From NCBI RefSeq assembly GCF_019977195.1, contig NZ_AP024643.1, positions 868,001 through 932,000 of the forward strand: a DNA stretch of 64,000 nt, given 5' to 3'. This DNA is from Arthrobacter sp. StoSoilA2 (lineage in GTDB: Bacteria > Actinomycetota > Actinomycetes > Actinomycetales > Micrococcaceae). Shown here piece by piece: positions 43,483 to 52,217 of the stretch (position 1 is the first letter of the stretch; the number at the start of each line of letters is the position of its first letter). Made by a program: the position numbers and the translations under genes. The notes under the pieces are model-generated. The model did not search any database, was not told the origin of the DNA, and was given only the letters and a program-made list of their open reading frames with translations.

Positions 43483-43699
43483 ACCGCGTCCATCACCGGT
43501 TTCCCGGGCGATCACGCAAGACATAACTGTAATAGAGGCACCGCGCCCGGGTCAAAACGAGGGCGGTGGCGGCCGTTGCGGGGATGTTCACTTGCACGTC
43601 GGGCCGGGTTCAGGCGGCCTTTTCCCGGCCGCCGGAGGCTGGGAAATCAACGGTGGCGGTTATATCCAGCCACGCAAAACCAGCCGAAGGAGCCGCGCA

Positions 43700-44431
43700 A
43701 TGACCGGGGACGCAATGACCAGGGATACCAGCCACACCCACACGCGGCTGCGGCTGGCTGTGGTGGACATGGTGGGAACCACCATTACCGACAATGGGCG
43801 CACGGAGCGGGCGTTGTCCCGGGCGTTGGCGGAGCATGGCGTAGAACCAGGCAGCACCCGCTTCGAGAGCATGCTCGGTTATGCACGTGACACCATGGGC
43901 TTCTCGAAAATGGCCGTCTTTGGGGACCTTTTTGGTGACCCTGGTGTTGCAGAGAGCGCGAACAAGGCCTTCGAGAGGGCTTATGACGAGCTGATTGAGG
44001 ACGGTGGTATCCGCGCTATTCCCGGTGCGGAGGATGCCATTGTCTGGATGCGGGAGTCCGGCATGCAGGTCTGCCTTGCCACAGGCTTTGGCCGTCACAC
44101 GCAGAACATGGTCCTTGAATCACTGGGCTGGATGGGTTTGGCGGACCTCAGTTTGTGTCCGGCAGATGCCGGACGGGGCCGCCCCTTCCCTGACATGATC
44201 CTGACGGCGTTGCTGGCTTTGGACCTGGACGATGTTCGTGAGGTGGCCGTCATCGGAGACACCAGCTCAGACATGCTCTCGGGGGTTCGCTCAGGTGCTT
44301 CGCTGATTACCGGAGTCCTCACAGGCTTCCACTCCGAGGCGACGCTGCGCGCAGCGGGCGCCACCGTCGTCGTGGATTCCATCAAGCAGCTGCCGCTCCT
44401 GCTGGAGAAACGGGAGGCCAGGCGCGTCTAG
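43700..44431 (+). CDS. HAD-family hydrolase, phosphonatase-like
   Basis: A 243-residue haloacid-dehalogenase-fold phosphatase. Motif I is VDMVGTT (nucleophile Asp 23), motif II ATGF with GRH after it, and motif IV IGDTSSDMLSG. The G-T-T after the nucleophile resembles phosphonoacetaldehyde hydrolase (PhnX) more than simple phosphatases, but the PhnX Schiff-base Lys is not evident. GAAGGAG lies eight bases before the ATG at 43700. No phosphonate genes lie nearby. Confidence 0.85.
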   Translation: MTGDAMTRDTSHTHTRLRLAVVDMVGTTITDNGRTERALSRALAEHGVEPGSTRFESMLGYARDTMGFSKMAVFGDLFGDPGVAESANKAFERAYDELIEDGGIRAIPGAEDAIVWMRESGMQVCLATGFGRHTQNMVLESLGWMGLADLSLCPADAGRGRPFPDMILTALLALDLDDVREVAVIGDTSSDMLSGVRSGASLITGVLTGFHSEATLRAAGATVVVDSIKQLPLLLEKREARRV

Positions 44432-44452
44432 CACCCTTAGGTCACGGCAGGC

Positions 44453-46063
44453 CTAGCACTGGAGCCCGTCCTGCGGCAGCTTTCCGTCAACAAAGTAATC
44501 GTCGACGGCGGTGCTGACGCATGAGTTCGAGCGGCCGTAGGCTGTGTGCCCTTCGCCTTCCCACGTGACCAGAGAGGCATTTTCAAGCTGTTTGCGCAGC
44601 GACTGCGCCCACTCCAAGGGGGTGGCCGGGTCTCCCGTGGTGCCGATAACGACAATGGGGGCGGAGCCGGTGTAGTCCACGGGAGCAGGCGTGCGGGTGT
44701 TCTTGTAGGGCCAGTCCTTGCAGGTGACCCCGCCGTAGGCGAAGAATGCGCCGAAGGTCGGAGATTCCTGCTTGAGGCGGGTTTCCTCCGCCCTCATGCC
44801 AGCGGTATCAGTGACCATTGGGTAGTCGAGGCAGTTGATGGCCTGGAACGCGAATGCCGAGTTTGAACTGTACGTACCATTGGCTTCGCGGTCGGCCCCG
44901 AGATCGGCGATGCGCATCATCTGGGACACGTCGCCGGAGAATGCGCTGTCCAGGGCCTGGGTCAATGCCGGCCAGCTTTGGTTGTCATAGAGCGGGAGGA
45001 AGAGCCCGTTGACAAACTCGGTCCCGGTCACCAGCCTTCCGTCCTTGGCTGTTTGCGGGTTCTGGTCCACTGCGTTGATGAGATCCCTGATTTCCTGGAT
45101 TCCATTATCAACGGAGCCGCTGAGGGGGCATTCCTTTTGACGAAGGCAGTCGTCCACGTAGGTGCGGAGGGCCTTTTCAAAGGCTCTTGCCTGCCCCGCA
45201 GTCAGTTCCTCGTTGCTGATGGACGGGTCCACGGCACCGTCAAGGACGAGGTGCCCGACGTTCTCCGGGAACAGCGAGGCGTAGGTGGAACCCAGGAAAG
45301 TACCGTAGGAATAGCCCAGGTAATTGAGCTTGGCATCGTTGACGACGGCACGCAGGACGTCCAGGTCCTTGGCAGCACTGACGGTATCAATGTGTTCGAG
45401 CACGGGTCCGGTCTTCTCGACGCACTTCTCAGCCAAGGACTTGTTGAAGGCCAATGCCGCCGCCAGGCCCTGGTCCGTTTCCTTCCGGAATACTTTCTCG
45501 CGCGCGGCGTCCCGTTCGGCATCCGACATGCAGGTGACCGGAGCGGACCGCTTGACGCCGCGGGGGTCGAAGCCCACCACGTCGAAGTTGGCCCGGAGCT
45601 TCTCGGTGAAGTGCGTGTTTCCCGCATCCTTGACGAAGTCGACACCGGAGCCGCCCGGACCTCCCGGATTGACCAGGATGGAACCCTTCTTGGTGCCCGT
45701 GCTGGGCAATTTGATGGCGGACAGCGTGATTTCGGCGGAGTCCGGATTGCCGTAGTCCAAGGGAACCTTCACTTCAGCGCACTGGAACCCATCCTCACAT
45801 GAGCTCCATTTCACGGACTGCGAATAATACTTTTCGAGTCCCTTAGGCGCCGAGGCCGCAATGGACGGGTCAACAGTGCTGGTGCTCGGCTTCGCAGTAG
45901 GTGTTGGCAGGAAAGGCAACGAGCAGGCACTGAGCACCAGCAGGGAGGCAAGGGCCAAGCAGAGGGCCGCGAAACCCCGCAGCCTAGCACCCCCGCCCGC
46001 AGCAGGCTGGACAGACCGGTCCCTTGAACGGGCACCGGCGGGCCGGCGAAGTGCGGACTTCAT
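44453..46063 (-). CDS. Exported alpha/beta-hydrolase, TAP/SlpD-type tripeptidyl aminopeptidase
   Basis: A 536-residue lipoprotein-type hydrolase. The signal region is followed by a lipobox LSAC (Cys 47). The catalytic triad is readable: Ser in GYSYGTFLG (about 250), Asp in TTGDPATP (about 475) and His in GEGHTAYG (about 505); the oxyanion strand is NPGGPGGSG. The family removes N-terminal tripeptides outside the cell. Several Cys near the C-terminus (NSC, QC) could form disulfides. It follows holB by 8 bp and may be read through from it. Confidence 0.92.
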   Translation of the reverse strand: MKSALRRPAGARSRDRSVQPAAGGGARLRGFAALCLALASLLVLSACSLPFLPTPTAKPSTSTVDPSIAASAPKGLEKYYSQSVKWSSCEDGFQCAEVKVPLDYGNPDSAEITLSAIKLPSTGTKKGSILVNPGGPGGSGVDFVKDAGNTHFTEKLRANFDVVGFDPRGVKRSAPVTCMSDAERDAAREKVFRKETDQGLAAALAFNKSLAEKCVEKTGPVLEHIDTVSAAKDLDVLRAVVNDAKLNYLGYSYGTFLGSTYASLFPENVGHLVLDGAVDPSISNEELTAGQARAFEKALRTYVDDCLRQKECPLSGSVDNGIQEIRDLINAVDQNPQTAKDGRLVTGTEFVNGLFLPLYDNQSWPALTQALDSAFSGDVSQMMRIADLGADREANGTYSSNSAFAFQAINCLDYPMVTDTAGMRAEETRLKQESPTFGAFFAYGGVTCKDWPYKNTRTPAPVDYTGSAPIVVIGTTGDPATPLEWAQSLRKQLENASLVTWEGEGHTAYGRSNSCVSTAVDDYFVDGKLPQDGLQC

Positions 46064-46071
46064 GCATTCTC

Positions 46072-47223
46072 CTATTGCTGGATGAGGCTCGTCGCCATGG
46101 ACTCGACCGCCAACAGCGGCGCAACATTGGTGGTGGTAATGCGGACACGGGCCTTGTTGATCGCGTCCATCCGGGCGAGGGTCGCTTCCGGGGTTGAGCG
46201 GGCGGCGTATTCTTCAAGATCGCTCTTGAGCTCAACGTTGACCAGCTCCACTGCGTTCCCCAATTGGATGATCAGGACGTCCCGGTAGAAGGACAACAGA
46301 TCGGTCAGCGTGCGGTCCAGGGAGTCCGTGATGGAGCGCTTGGCACGGCGTTTTTGGTCGTCCTCAAGCTGCCTCACCTGACTCCGCATTGAGGGTGGCA
46401 GCGTGCCCGACTCTGGTGCGCCGAGGCTTGCCAAAAGCGCAATTTTCTCCGCCGCGTCGCGTTCATCATTGGAGCTGTTGGCTTCATCGGTAGCGATCTT
46501 GACGAGTTTCTCCGCCATCATCACCGCTGCCGTAACCCCACGGAGCCCCAGCGGGATGCGAACCGTTTCCAGACGGCGTTCGCGGGCATCAGCGTCCCGG
46601 GCGAGGCGGCGGGCAATCCCGATGTGGCTTTGTGCTGCTCGGGCAGCCCGGTCCGCGAGTTCAGGATCAATGCCGTCGCGCCTTACCAGCAATGCCGCGA
46701 CGTCGGACGCTGGCGGAAGTCGCAGGCTGACGGGACGGCACCGCGAGCGGATGGTAACCAGTACGTCTGCCGGCGATGGGGCGCACAGCATCCAGATGGT
46801 ACGCGGAGTTGGTTCCTCGATGGCCTTCAAGAGGACGTTGGTGGTTCGTTCCGCCATACGGTCCGCATCCTCAACGATGATGATCCGCCATCGGCCAGTG
46901 GCGGGCCGGTCACCGGCCTTTGAGACAAGTTCGCGGGCTTCGTCAATGGTGATGGTGACTTTTTCGGTTCGCACGAACGTGACATCCGAATGGGTCTCGC
47001 CCAGGATCGTGTGGCACGCCGCGCACTCGCCGCAGCCACGCAAAGTGACGTCGTCCTGCTCGCAGTTCAGCGCGGCAGCGAAGGCCTTGGCAGCATTGGA
47101 ACGGCCCGATCCCGGAGGGCCCGTGAAGAGCCAGGCATGAGTGAGGCCGGTTTCGCCCTGCGCTGCCTGCTTGAGCTGGGCAACGACCGGCGCCTGGCCT
47201 TGGAGGTCGTCCCAAACGCTCAC
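46072..47223 (-). CDS. holB: DNA polymerase III subunit delta'
   Basis: A 383-residue clamp-loader subunit. The P-loop is variant (GPPGSGRSN: Arg replaces the usual Lys), as is common for delta'. Zinc-finger cysteines follow (C ... CGECAAC), then DADRM, and TIRSRC (SRC motif) near residue 160. The start overlaps the tmk stop by 4 bp (ATGA), the common tmk-holB pairing in actinobacteria. Confidence 0.95.
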   Translation of the reverse strand: MSVWDDLQGQAPVVAQLKQAAQGETGLTHAWLFTGPPGSGRSNAAKAFAAALNCEQDDVTLRGCGECAACHTILGETHSDVTFVRTEKVTITIDEARELVSKAGDRPATGRWRIIIVEDADRMAERTTNVLLKAIEEPTPRTIWMLCAPSPADVLVTIRSRCRPVSLRLPPASDVAALLVRRDGIDPELADRAARAAQSHIGIARRLARDADARERRLETVRIPLGLRGVTAAVMMAEKLVKIATDEANSSNDERDAAEKIALLASLGAPESGTLPPSMRSQVRQLEDDQKRRAKRSITDSLDRTLTDLLSFYRDVLIIQLGNAVELVNVELKSDLEEYAARSTPEATLARMDAINKARVRITTTNVAPLLAVESMATSLIQQ

Positions 47224-47894
47224 AGGTGGTTCCCGGAAACACGCTCGCCCAGCCCGCGCTCAGCCAGCAAGGATTCCACCCGTTCGAGGATCTGCGCGGC
47301 CAGCGTCGAAATGTCTGATTTGGCAGGCAAGACCAGGTAATCCGAGGGAGCAGCAGCGGCGAGATCAAGGAAGGCGTGGCGGATGGTGGAATGGAACGCG
47401 TCAGGCTCCGATTCCAAACGGTCCTCAGCAGCCGCACCGGCGGTGCGGCGTTCGCGGCCGTCGGAGGGCTCGACGTCGAGCAGTACAGTCAGGTCCGGAT
47501 GCAGGCCTTCCGTGGCCCATTCGTTGAGGGACAAAACACCCTCTGCCCCGAGCCCGCGGCCAACACCTTGATAGGCAACGGACGAGTCAATGTAGCGGTC
47601 CGTGATGACCACACGACCGGCTGCAAGCGCCGGACGGATCACCTGGCTGGCGTGCGCTGCCCGGGCCGCCGCGAACATCAGGGCCTCTGTGCGGGCATCG
47701 ATGGTGCCGTGGCCATGGTCCAGCACAAGGGAGCGCAGCTTTTCTCCGATGGGCGTGCCGCCGGGTTCGCGCGTGCGCACCACGGACAGGCCCCGCGATT
47801 CGAGGGCATCGCAGAGCCGGGCAGCCTGGGTGGACTTGCCCGCTCCATCTCCGCCCTCGAAAGCAATAAAAAGGCCGGGGCTCTGAATACTCAC
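47220..47894 (-). CDS. tmk: Thymidylate kinase
   Basis: A 224-residue dTMP kinase. P-loop FEGGDGAGKST (about 11-21), REPGGTPIGE (DRX-type loop region) and DRYIDSSVAYQG (about 99-110) are all present. Length is normal. It supplies dTDP for DNA synthesis and is first in the tmk-holB-hydrolase run. The upstream gap of 74 bp to the divergent trans-sulfuration gene holds both promoters. Confidence 0.96.
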   Translation of the reverse strand: MSIQSPGLFIAFEGGDGAGKSTQAARLCDALESRGLSVVRTREPGGTPIGEKLRSLVLDHGHGTIDARTEALMFAAARAAHASQVIRPALAAGRVVITDRYIDSSVAYQGVGRGLGAEGVLSLNEWATEGLHPDLTVLLDVEPSDGRERRTAGAAAEDRLESEPDAFHSTIRHAFLDLAAAAPSDYLVLPAKSDISTLAAQILERVESLLAERGLGERVSGNHL

Positions 47895-47968
47895 CTGTCT
47901 AGCCTACCGATCAGGGGCAAACCGTAACGGCTTTCATCCACAGGCTCGCCCACGACTACCCTGAAACC

Positions 47969-49153
47969 ATGAGCCTTTCCGATCAGCGCGCAGCCGATTT
48001 GTCCCCGGAAACCGTTGTGGTGGCTGCGGGCCGCCCCGAGCGCAAACACGATGAACCGGTGAATCCGCCCATCGTCCTGTCCTCCACATACTTTGGAACC
48101 GGTTCTCTTGGCGACGGCGATCGCGGCTATGGCCGCTACGCCAACCCCACCTGGGACCCGTTCGAGGACGCCCTGGGCAAGCTGGAAGGCGCAAAGCTGC
48201 CCGGCTTGCTCTACGCATCCGGGCTCGCTGCAGTCAGCTCGGCTCTCTCCTTGGTACCAGCCGGTGGAGTTGTAGTCATGCCATCGCACAGCTACTCAGG
48301 TTCCTTGGTGATGGCGACTGAACTCGCGGAGAAGGGCTTCCTGGAGCTCCGTCTCGTGGACATTGCGGACACGGACGCCGTGAAGGCGTTGATCAGCCCG
48401 GAAGAGGGCAAAGCCGCGGACCTGCTCTGGCTGGAAAGCCCCACCAACCCCATGCTTGGCATTGCCGACGTCCGGGCGCTCACCGACGCCGCCCACGCTG
48501 TGGGCGCGATCGTGGTCACGGACAACACTTTCTCCACTCCCTTGGTGCAGCAGCCGCTGAGCCTGGGCTCCGACGTCGTGCTGCACTCGGTGACCAAATA
48601 CCTGGCCGGCCATTCCGACGTCGTACTGGGCGCCTTGGTGACCTCCAACCCGGAACTGCGGGCCACGCTCCTGCACCACCGCATCATCCACGGCGGCATC
48701 GCCGGGCCGTTCGAAGCGTGGCTGGCGCTGCGCGGACTGCGCACCCTCGCGCTGCGGATCGAGCGTTCGCAGGCCTCCGCGGCAGTGCTCGCCGAGCGCC
48801 TCAGCACCCATCCGAGGGTAGAGTCCATCCGTTATCCGGGCCTCCCCACGGATCCGGGGCATGAGCGCGCCAAGGACCAGATGAAGGGATTCGGTTCCAT
48901 CCTGTGCATCCAGATCGCCGGTGACGAGTCCCGCAGCGGCGCTGACGCCGCCGACGAACTGGTCCGCGCGCTCCAGCTCTGGCTCCCGGCGACATCCTTG
49001 GGCGGGGTTGAGTCGCTGATCGAACGTCGACGCCGGCACACGGCTGAGCCGGTCAGTGTCCCCGAGAACCTGGTCCGTTTAAGCGTGGGGATCGAGAACG
49101 TGGAAGACCTCTGGTCCGACCTCGAGCAAGCGCTGAAGTCGCTGGACAGTTAG
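47969..49153 (+). CDS. Trans-sulfuration PLP enzyme (cystathionine gamma-synthase/lyase family)
   Basis: A 394-residue Cys/Met-metabolism PLP enzyme. Features are YGRYANPTWDPFEDALGKLEG, the cofactor Lys in HSVTKYLAGHSDV (about 211), and the C-terminal ATSLGGVESLIERRRRHT. The loop after GGVESL, usually PASMTH in lyases, here reads ERRRRHT, so the exact reaction (synthase, gamma-lyase, beta-lyase) is uncertain. Single gene, divergent from tmk. Confidence 0.9.
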   Translation: MSLSDQRAADLSPETVVVAAGRPERKHDEPVNPPIVLSSTYFGTGSLGDGDRGYGRYANPTWDPFEDALGKLEGAKLPGLLYASGLAAVSSALSLVPAGGVVVMPSHSYSGSLVMATELAEKGFLELRLVDIADTDAVKALISPEEGKAADLLWLESPTNPMLGIADVRALTDAAHAVGAIVVTDNTFSTPLVQQPLSLGSDVVLHSVTKYLAGHSDVVLGALVTSNPELRATLLHHRIIHGGIAGPFEAWLALRGLRTLALRIERSQASAAVLAERLSTHPRVESIRYPGLPTDPGHERAKDQMKGFGSILCIQIAGDESRSGADAADELVRALQLWLPATSLGGVESLIERRRRHTAEPVSVPENLVRLSVGIENVEDLWSDLEQALKSLDS

Positions 49154-49163
49154 GCTAAGGGGC

Positions 49164-49505
49164 GTGGACGGAAAATTCTTGATCGCGATTGTCACCAACG
49201 CGGTCTACTTCATCCTTGGCTTGGTGGCCGTTGTCCTTGAGCTGTGGGCGTTTGTGGATTGTTTGCGCCACCGGCCGACGCTGTTCGTGGCCGCCTCCAA
49301 GCGCACCAAGACGTTCTGGTTGGCCCTCACCGGCGTTGCTTTTGCCATCGGCGCGTTGACCCTCTTGAGCGGTGGAAGCGGTCTCGGCCTGTTCGGCATT
49401 GCCGCAGTAACCGCATCCTGCGTCTACCTTGCTGACGTCCGTCCAGCAGTCCGCGAAGCAGGCAGCGGCGGCAACCGCAACGTCGGTCCCTACGGACCCT
49501 GGTAA
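49164..49505 (+). CDS. DUF2516 family membrane protein
   Basis: A 113-residue small membrane protein with three hydrophobic spans (IVTNAVYFILGLVAVVLELW; FWLALTGVAFAIGALTLL; a third near 80-95) and a polar Gly/Asn-rich C-terminus. It matches DUF2516, found widely in actinobacteria; its function is unknown. GTG start, 10 bp after the trans-sulfuration stop. Confidence 0.85.
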   Translation: MDGKFLIAIVTNAVYFILGLVAVVLELWAFVDCLRHRPTLFVAASKRTKTFWLALTGVAFAIGALTLLSGGSGLGLFGIAAVTASCVYLADVRPAVREAGSGGNRNVGPYGPW

Positions 49506-49511
49506 ACAACG

Positions 49512-50333
49512 CTACTTCGGCGCAACCGCGTCCCACGCCACCGTAACTTCACCCAGACGCCACCGCGACGGGCCATCCTGAAGCGGCCACCCGGCGTCGC
49601 GCAGTATGCGGCACATTCCCGTCCAGCGCTGCCGGTTGCCGAACGATGCCAGTGGCGCGACCTCCAGCCATGCCTTGTCCATGGCCCGCAGGAACGTATG
49701 GATGGGTTCGCCCGGCACATTCCGGTGGATCAGGGCTTTGGGCAGCCGCTCGGCCATTTCCGACGGCAGCTCAAAACTGCCGAACCGCACCGAGAAACCA
49801 AGGCTCAAGGGGCGGTCACGGTCCAAGGCCACCCACGTGACACACCGGCCGATCTCGTCGCAGGTGCCATCGATGAACAGGCCACCCGGAGCCAGACGGG
49901 ACTGAACCAGGCTCCAGATCCCGGCCACGTCCGCCTCCTCATACTGACGGAGCACATTGAAGGCCCGCACAAGTATGGGGTCGCCGGGAACCGGCACTTC
50001 GAACCCACCTACGTGGAAGCTGAGCCCGGGGCGTTCCAGCGCCTTGGCCGTACGCACCCTCTCTGGCTCAATTTCGATCCCGCAGACGCGCACATCCGAA
50101 CGGACGGCCTGCAGCCGTTCAAACAGTTCGACGGCGGTGGCCGGCGAGGCGCCATAGCCCAGGTCCACAACCAAGGGGTCGACGGCGGCGCGGAGCCGCC
50201 ACGCCTGCGGACCGGCGAGCCACCGATCCAAACGGCGCATGCGGTTGGGGTTCGTGGTGCCGCGGGTGACGTTGCCAACAGGCTTCCCACTTCGACTTCG
50301 GGAAGTACTCACCCGTTCCGCTTTTTGCACCAC
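49512..50333 (-). CDS. Class I SAM-dependent methyltransferase
   Basis: A 273-residue methyltransferase. Motif I is VVDLGYGASPATAVELFERL (about 55-74), and the acidic end of beta-2 is CGIEIEPERV. The N-terminal 30 residues are basic. A Cys-rich stretch CDEIGRCVTW follows the middle strand. The substrate is unknown. The start is a GTG at 50333. The upstream space contains a long palindrome shared with gpmA. Confidence 0.85.
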   Translation of the reverse strand: MVQKAERVSTSRSRSGKPVGNVTRGTTNPNRMRRLDRWLAGPQAWRLRAAVDPLVVDLGYGASPATAVELFERLQAVRSDVRVCGIEIEPERVRTAKALERPGLSFHVGGFEVPVPGDPILVRAFNVLRQYEEADVAGIWSLVQSRLAPGGLFIDGTCDEIGRCVTWVALDRDRPLSLGFSVRFGSFELPSEMAERLPKALIHRNVPGEPIHTFLRAMDKAWLEVAPLASFGNRQRWTGMCRILRDAGWPLQDGPSRWRLGEVTVAWDAVAPK

Positions 50334-50350
50334 GGCCCCACTTTATCCTG

Positions 50351-50413
50351 CAACGCGGGGTCCCTTACGGCCCATGCGGAGCGGCTTTATGGGCCGTAAG
50401 TGACCCCGCGTTG
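50351..50413. repeat. Palindromic element with 25-bp arms
   Basis: Arms 50351-50375 and 50389-50413 match at 24 of 25 positions (each begins, read inward, CAACGCGGGGTC) around a 13-base GC-rich loop. It lies between the divergent methyltransferase and gpmA genes. It could be a dispersed REP-like element or a cruciform/transcription-blocking structure between the two promoters. Confidence 0.8.
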
Positions 50414-50464
50414 AGAAACGTAACGCCCGGCAAGGCACAGGACCCCTCGGCTAGGATGAAAACC

Positions 50465-51211
50465 ATGACTTACAAGCTGATTCTGCTGCGCCACGGCCAC
50501 AGCGACTGGAACGCCAAGAACCTGTTCACCGGTTGGGTGGACGTTGACCTGAACGACCAAGGCCGCGCCGAAGCAGTGCGCGGTGGGGAACTCCTGGTTG
50601 AGAACGACATCCTCCCGGACATCCTGTACACCTCGCTCTTGAAGCGGGCCATCAACACCGCCAACATTGCCCTGGACAAGGCCGACCGCGGCTGGATCCC
50701 GGTCAAGCGCGATTGGCGCCTCAACGAGCGCCACTACGGTGCGCTGCAGGGCAAGGACAAGGCCCAGACTCTCGCCGAGTTCGGCGAAGAGCAGTTCATG
50801 GAATGGCGCCGCAGCTACGACACCCCGCCGCCGCCCCTGTCGGACGACAGCGAATTCTCGCAGGCACACGACGTCCGCTACAAGGACCTCGGTGACGCCC
50901 TCCCGCGGACCGAATGCCTCAAGGACGTCCTGGTCCGCCTCCTCCCGTACTGGGAATCGGACATCAAGGAAGACCTCAAGGCCGGCAAGACCGTCCTGGT
51001 TACTGCGCACGGCAACTCCCTGCGCGCGCTGGTCAAGCACCTGGACGGCATCAGCGACGAGGCCATCGCAGGACTGAACATTCCCACGGGCATCCCGCTG
51101 GTGTATGAACTGGACGAGGACTTCCAGCCGATTAACCCGGGCGGCACGTACCTGGACCCCGAGGCGGCAGCAGATGCGATCCTGGCTGTAGCGAACCAGG
51201 GTAAGAAGTAG
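50465..51211 (+). CDS. gpmA: 2,3-bisphosphoglycerate-dependent phosphoglycerate mutase
   Basis: A 248-residue glycolytic mutase. The phospho-His motif is LLRHGHSDWN (His 11 region), followed by LFTGWVDVDL and RHYGALQGKDKA; the second His is in VTAHGNSLRAL (about 184). Length equals the family norm. ATG at 50465 follows AGGA; two upstream in-frame starts would enter the palindrome. Confidence 0.96.
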   Translation: MTYKLILLRHGHSDWNAKNLFTGWVDVDLNDQGRAEAVRGGELLVENDILPDILYTSLLKRAINTANIALDKADRGWIPVKRDWRLNERHYGALQGKDKAQTLAEFGEEQFMEWRRSYDTPPPPLSDDSEFSQAHDVRYKDLGDALPRTECLKDVLVRLLPYWESDIKEDLKAGKTVLVTAHGNSLRALVKHLDGISDEAIAGLNIPTGIPLVYELDEDFQPINPGGTYLDPEAAADAILAVANQGKK

Positions 51212-51298
51212 GCTCTACGCTACTGCCGCGGCGGCTGCCCGGTCGTTCCTCCCTTGGACGCAGCCTGCCCGCGGCACCAGCTACGTAGTGTGTTAACG

Positions 51299-51333
51299 AC
51301 GGCGGCCGGTCACCCCAGGTGATCGGCCGCCGT
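51299..51333. terminator. Bidirectional hairpin between gpmA and phoU
   Basis: GGCGGCCGGTCAC (51301-51313) pairs with GTGATCGGCCGCC (51319-51331) with one wobble, extended by ACG/CGT. It lies between convergent genes and is followed by TTGCTGTT on the plus strand. Confidence 0.7.
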
Positions 51334-51373
51334 TGCTGTTATGCAGGGAGTCGCTGTTTATGCAGGGACGGGC

Positions 51374-52027
51374 TTAGAAGCCCTCAGGCTGCCATTCGCC
51401 CGTGACGAGGTATGTAACCTTGCGGGCAACGGAAACGCCGTGGTCCGCGAAGCGCTCGAAGTAGCGGCTGGCCAGGGCCACATCCACCGTGGTGGAAGCA
51501 GTTTCGTTCCAACCAGGGGAAGCAATCGCCTTGAAGACGCTCAGGTGGAGGTCGTCCACGGCAATGTTGATCTTGAGGATGTCACGGGCCACCTCAAGGT
51601 TGCGGGTCTCGAGGAGTTCGGTGACCTTGGCCGTGATGTCGATGTCGTGCTGGGCCATCGCCTTGAAGGTCTGGGTCAGGGACGTCGGAATGACAGTGGA
51701 GGGGTAGCGCAGGCGGGCGAGTTGCGCCACGTGGCGGGCGAGGTCGCCCATGCGCTCCAGCGACGCACTCATACGGAGCGAACCAACAATCATGCGCAGG
51801 TCGCTGGCAACCGGGCCTTGCAGGGCCAGGATGTCGATGGCACGTTCGTCGAGGCTGTTCTGCAGGAAGTCGATGCGCGCGTCTGCCGCGATGACGTCCT
51901 GGGCAAGATCGACGTCGGCGCCTTCGAAGGCAGTGGTGGCCTTCGTGATTGCTTCGTGAACCAGTTTGGAAATCTCGACGAGGTCGTCACCGACCTGGGT
52001 GAGCTCCTCCTGAAAAACCTTGCGCAC
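51374..52027 (-). CDS. phoU: Phosphate signalling/transport regulator PhoU
   Basis: A 217-residue all-helical protein of two PhoU three-helix bundles, with the metal-binding-type motifs DARIDFLQN and EGADVDLAQD in the first half and RYFERFADHGVSVA near the C-terminus. GTG at 52027 (VRKVFQEEL) is the start: AGGAAAGGA lies eight bases upstream and homologues begin there; an ATG at 52060 is possible. It dampens the phosphate sensor kinase, encoded divergently beside it. Confidence 0.93.
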   Translation of the reverse strand: MRKVFQEELTQVGDDLVEISKLVHEAITKATTAFEGADVDLAQDVIAADARIDFLQNSLDERAIDILALQGPVASDLRMIVGSLRMSASLERMGDLARHVAQLARLRYPSTVIPTSLTQTFKAMAQHDIDITAKVTELLETRNLEVARDILKINIAVDDLHLSVFKAIASPGWNETASTTVDVALASRYFERFADHGVSVARKVTYLVTGEWQPEGF

Positions 52028-52114
52028 TAAGGCGTCCTTTCCTTGGAAATCCTGTCCCATGGTGGGGTACGGATTTCAAAAACCATTGGCAGTCCAACCA
52101 CTAACTGTGTCAGG

Positions 52115-52158
52115 AGCCAGTGAACGGTTGCGCACCTTTAGATGAACGTTAGTTGAAC
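52115..52158 (-). promoter_or_regulatory. PHO-box-like array of four 11-bp units
   Basis: Read on the minus strand the units are GTTCAACTAAC, GTTCATCTAAA, GGTGCGCAACC and GTTCACTGGCT, end to end. Direct repeats of GTTCA with 11-bp spacing are the binding pattern of RegX3/PhoP-type regulators. It lies in the 190-bp gap between divergent phoU and senX3, so RegX3 may control both. Confidence 0.65.
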
Positions 52159-52217
52159 CGCCCCCGTTTGGCACCGGATCAACACTTTGGCGTGATTCCA
52201 GAGCATAAGCTGGACAT

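Noticed and set aside
47040..47130. Inactivating change in the delta' P-loop (Lys to Arg).
   Set aside because: Delta' subunits commonly have a non-hydrolysing P-loop, so this is normal for the family.
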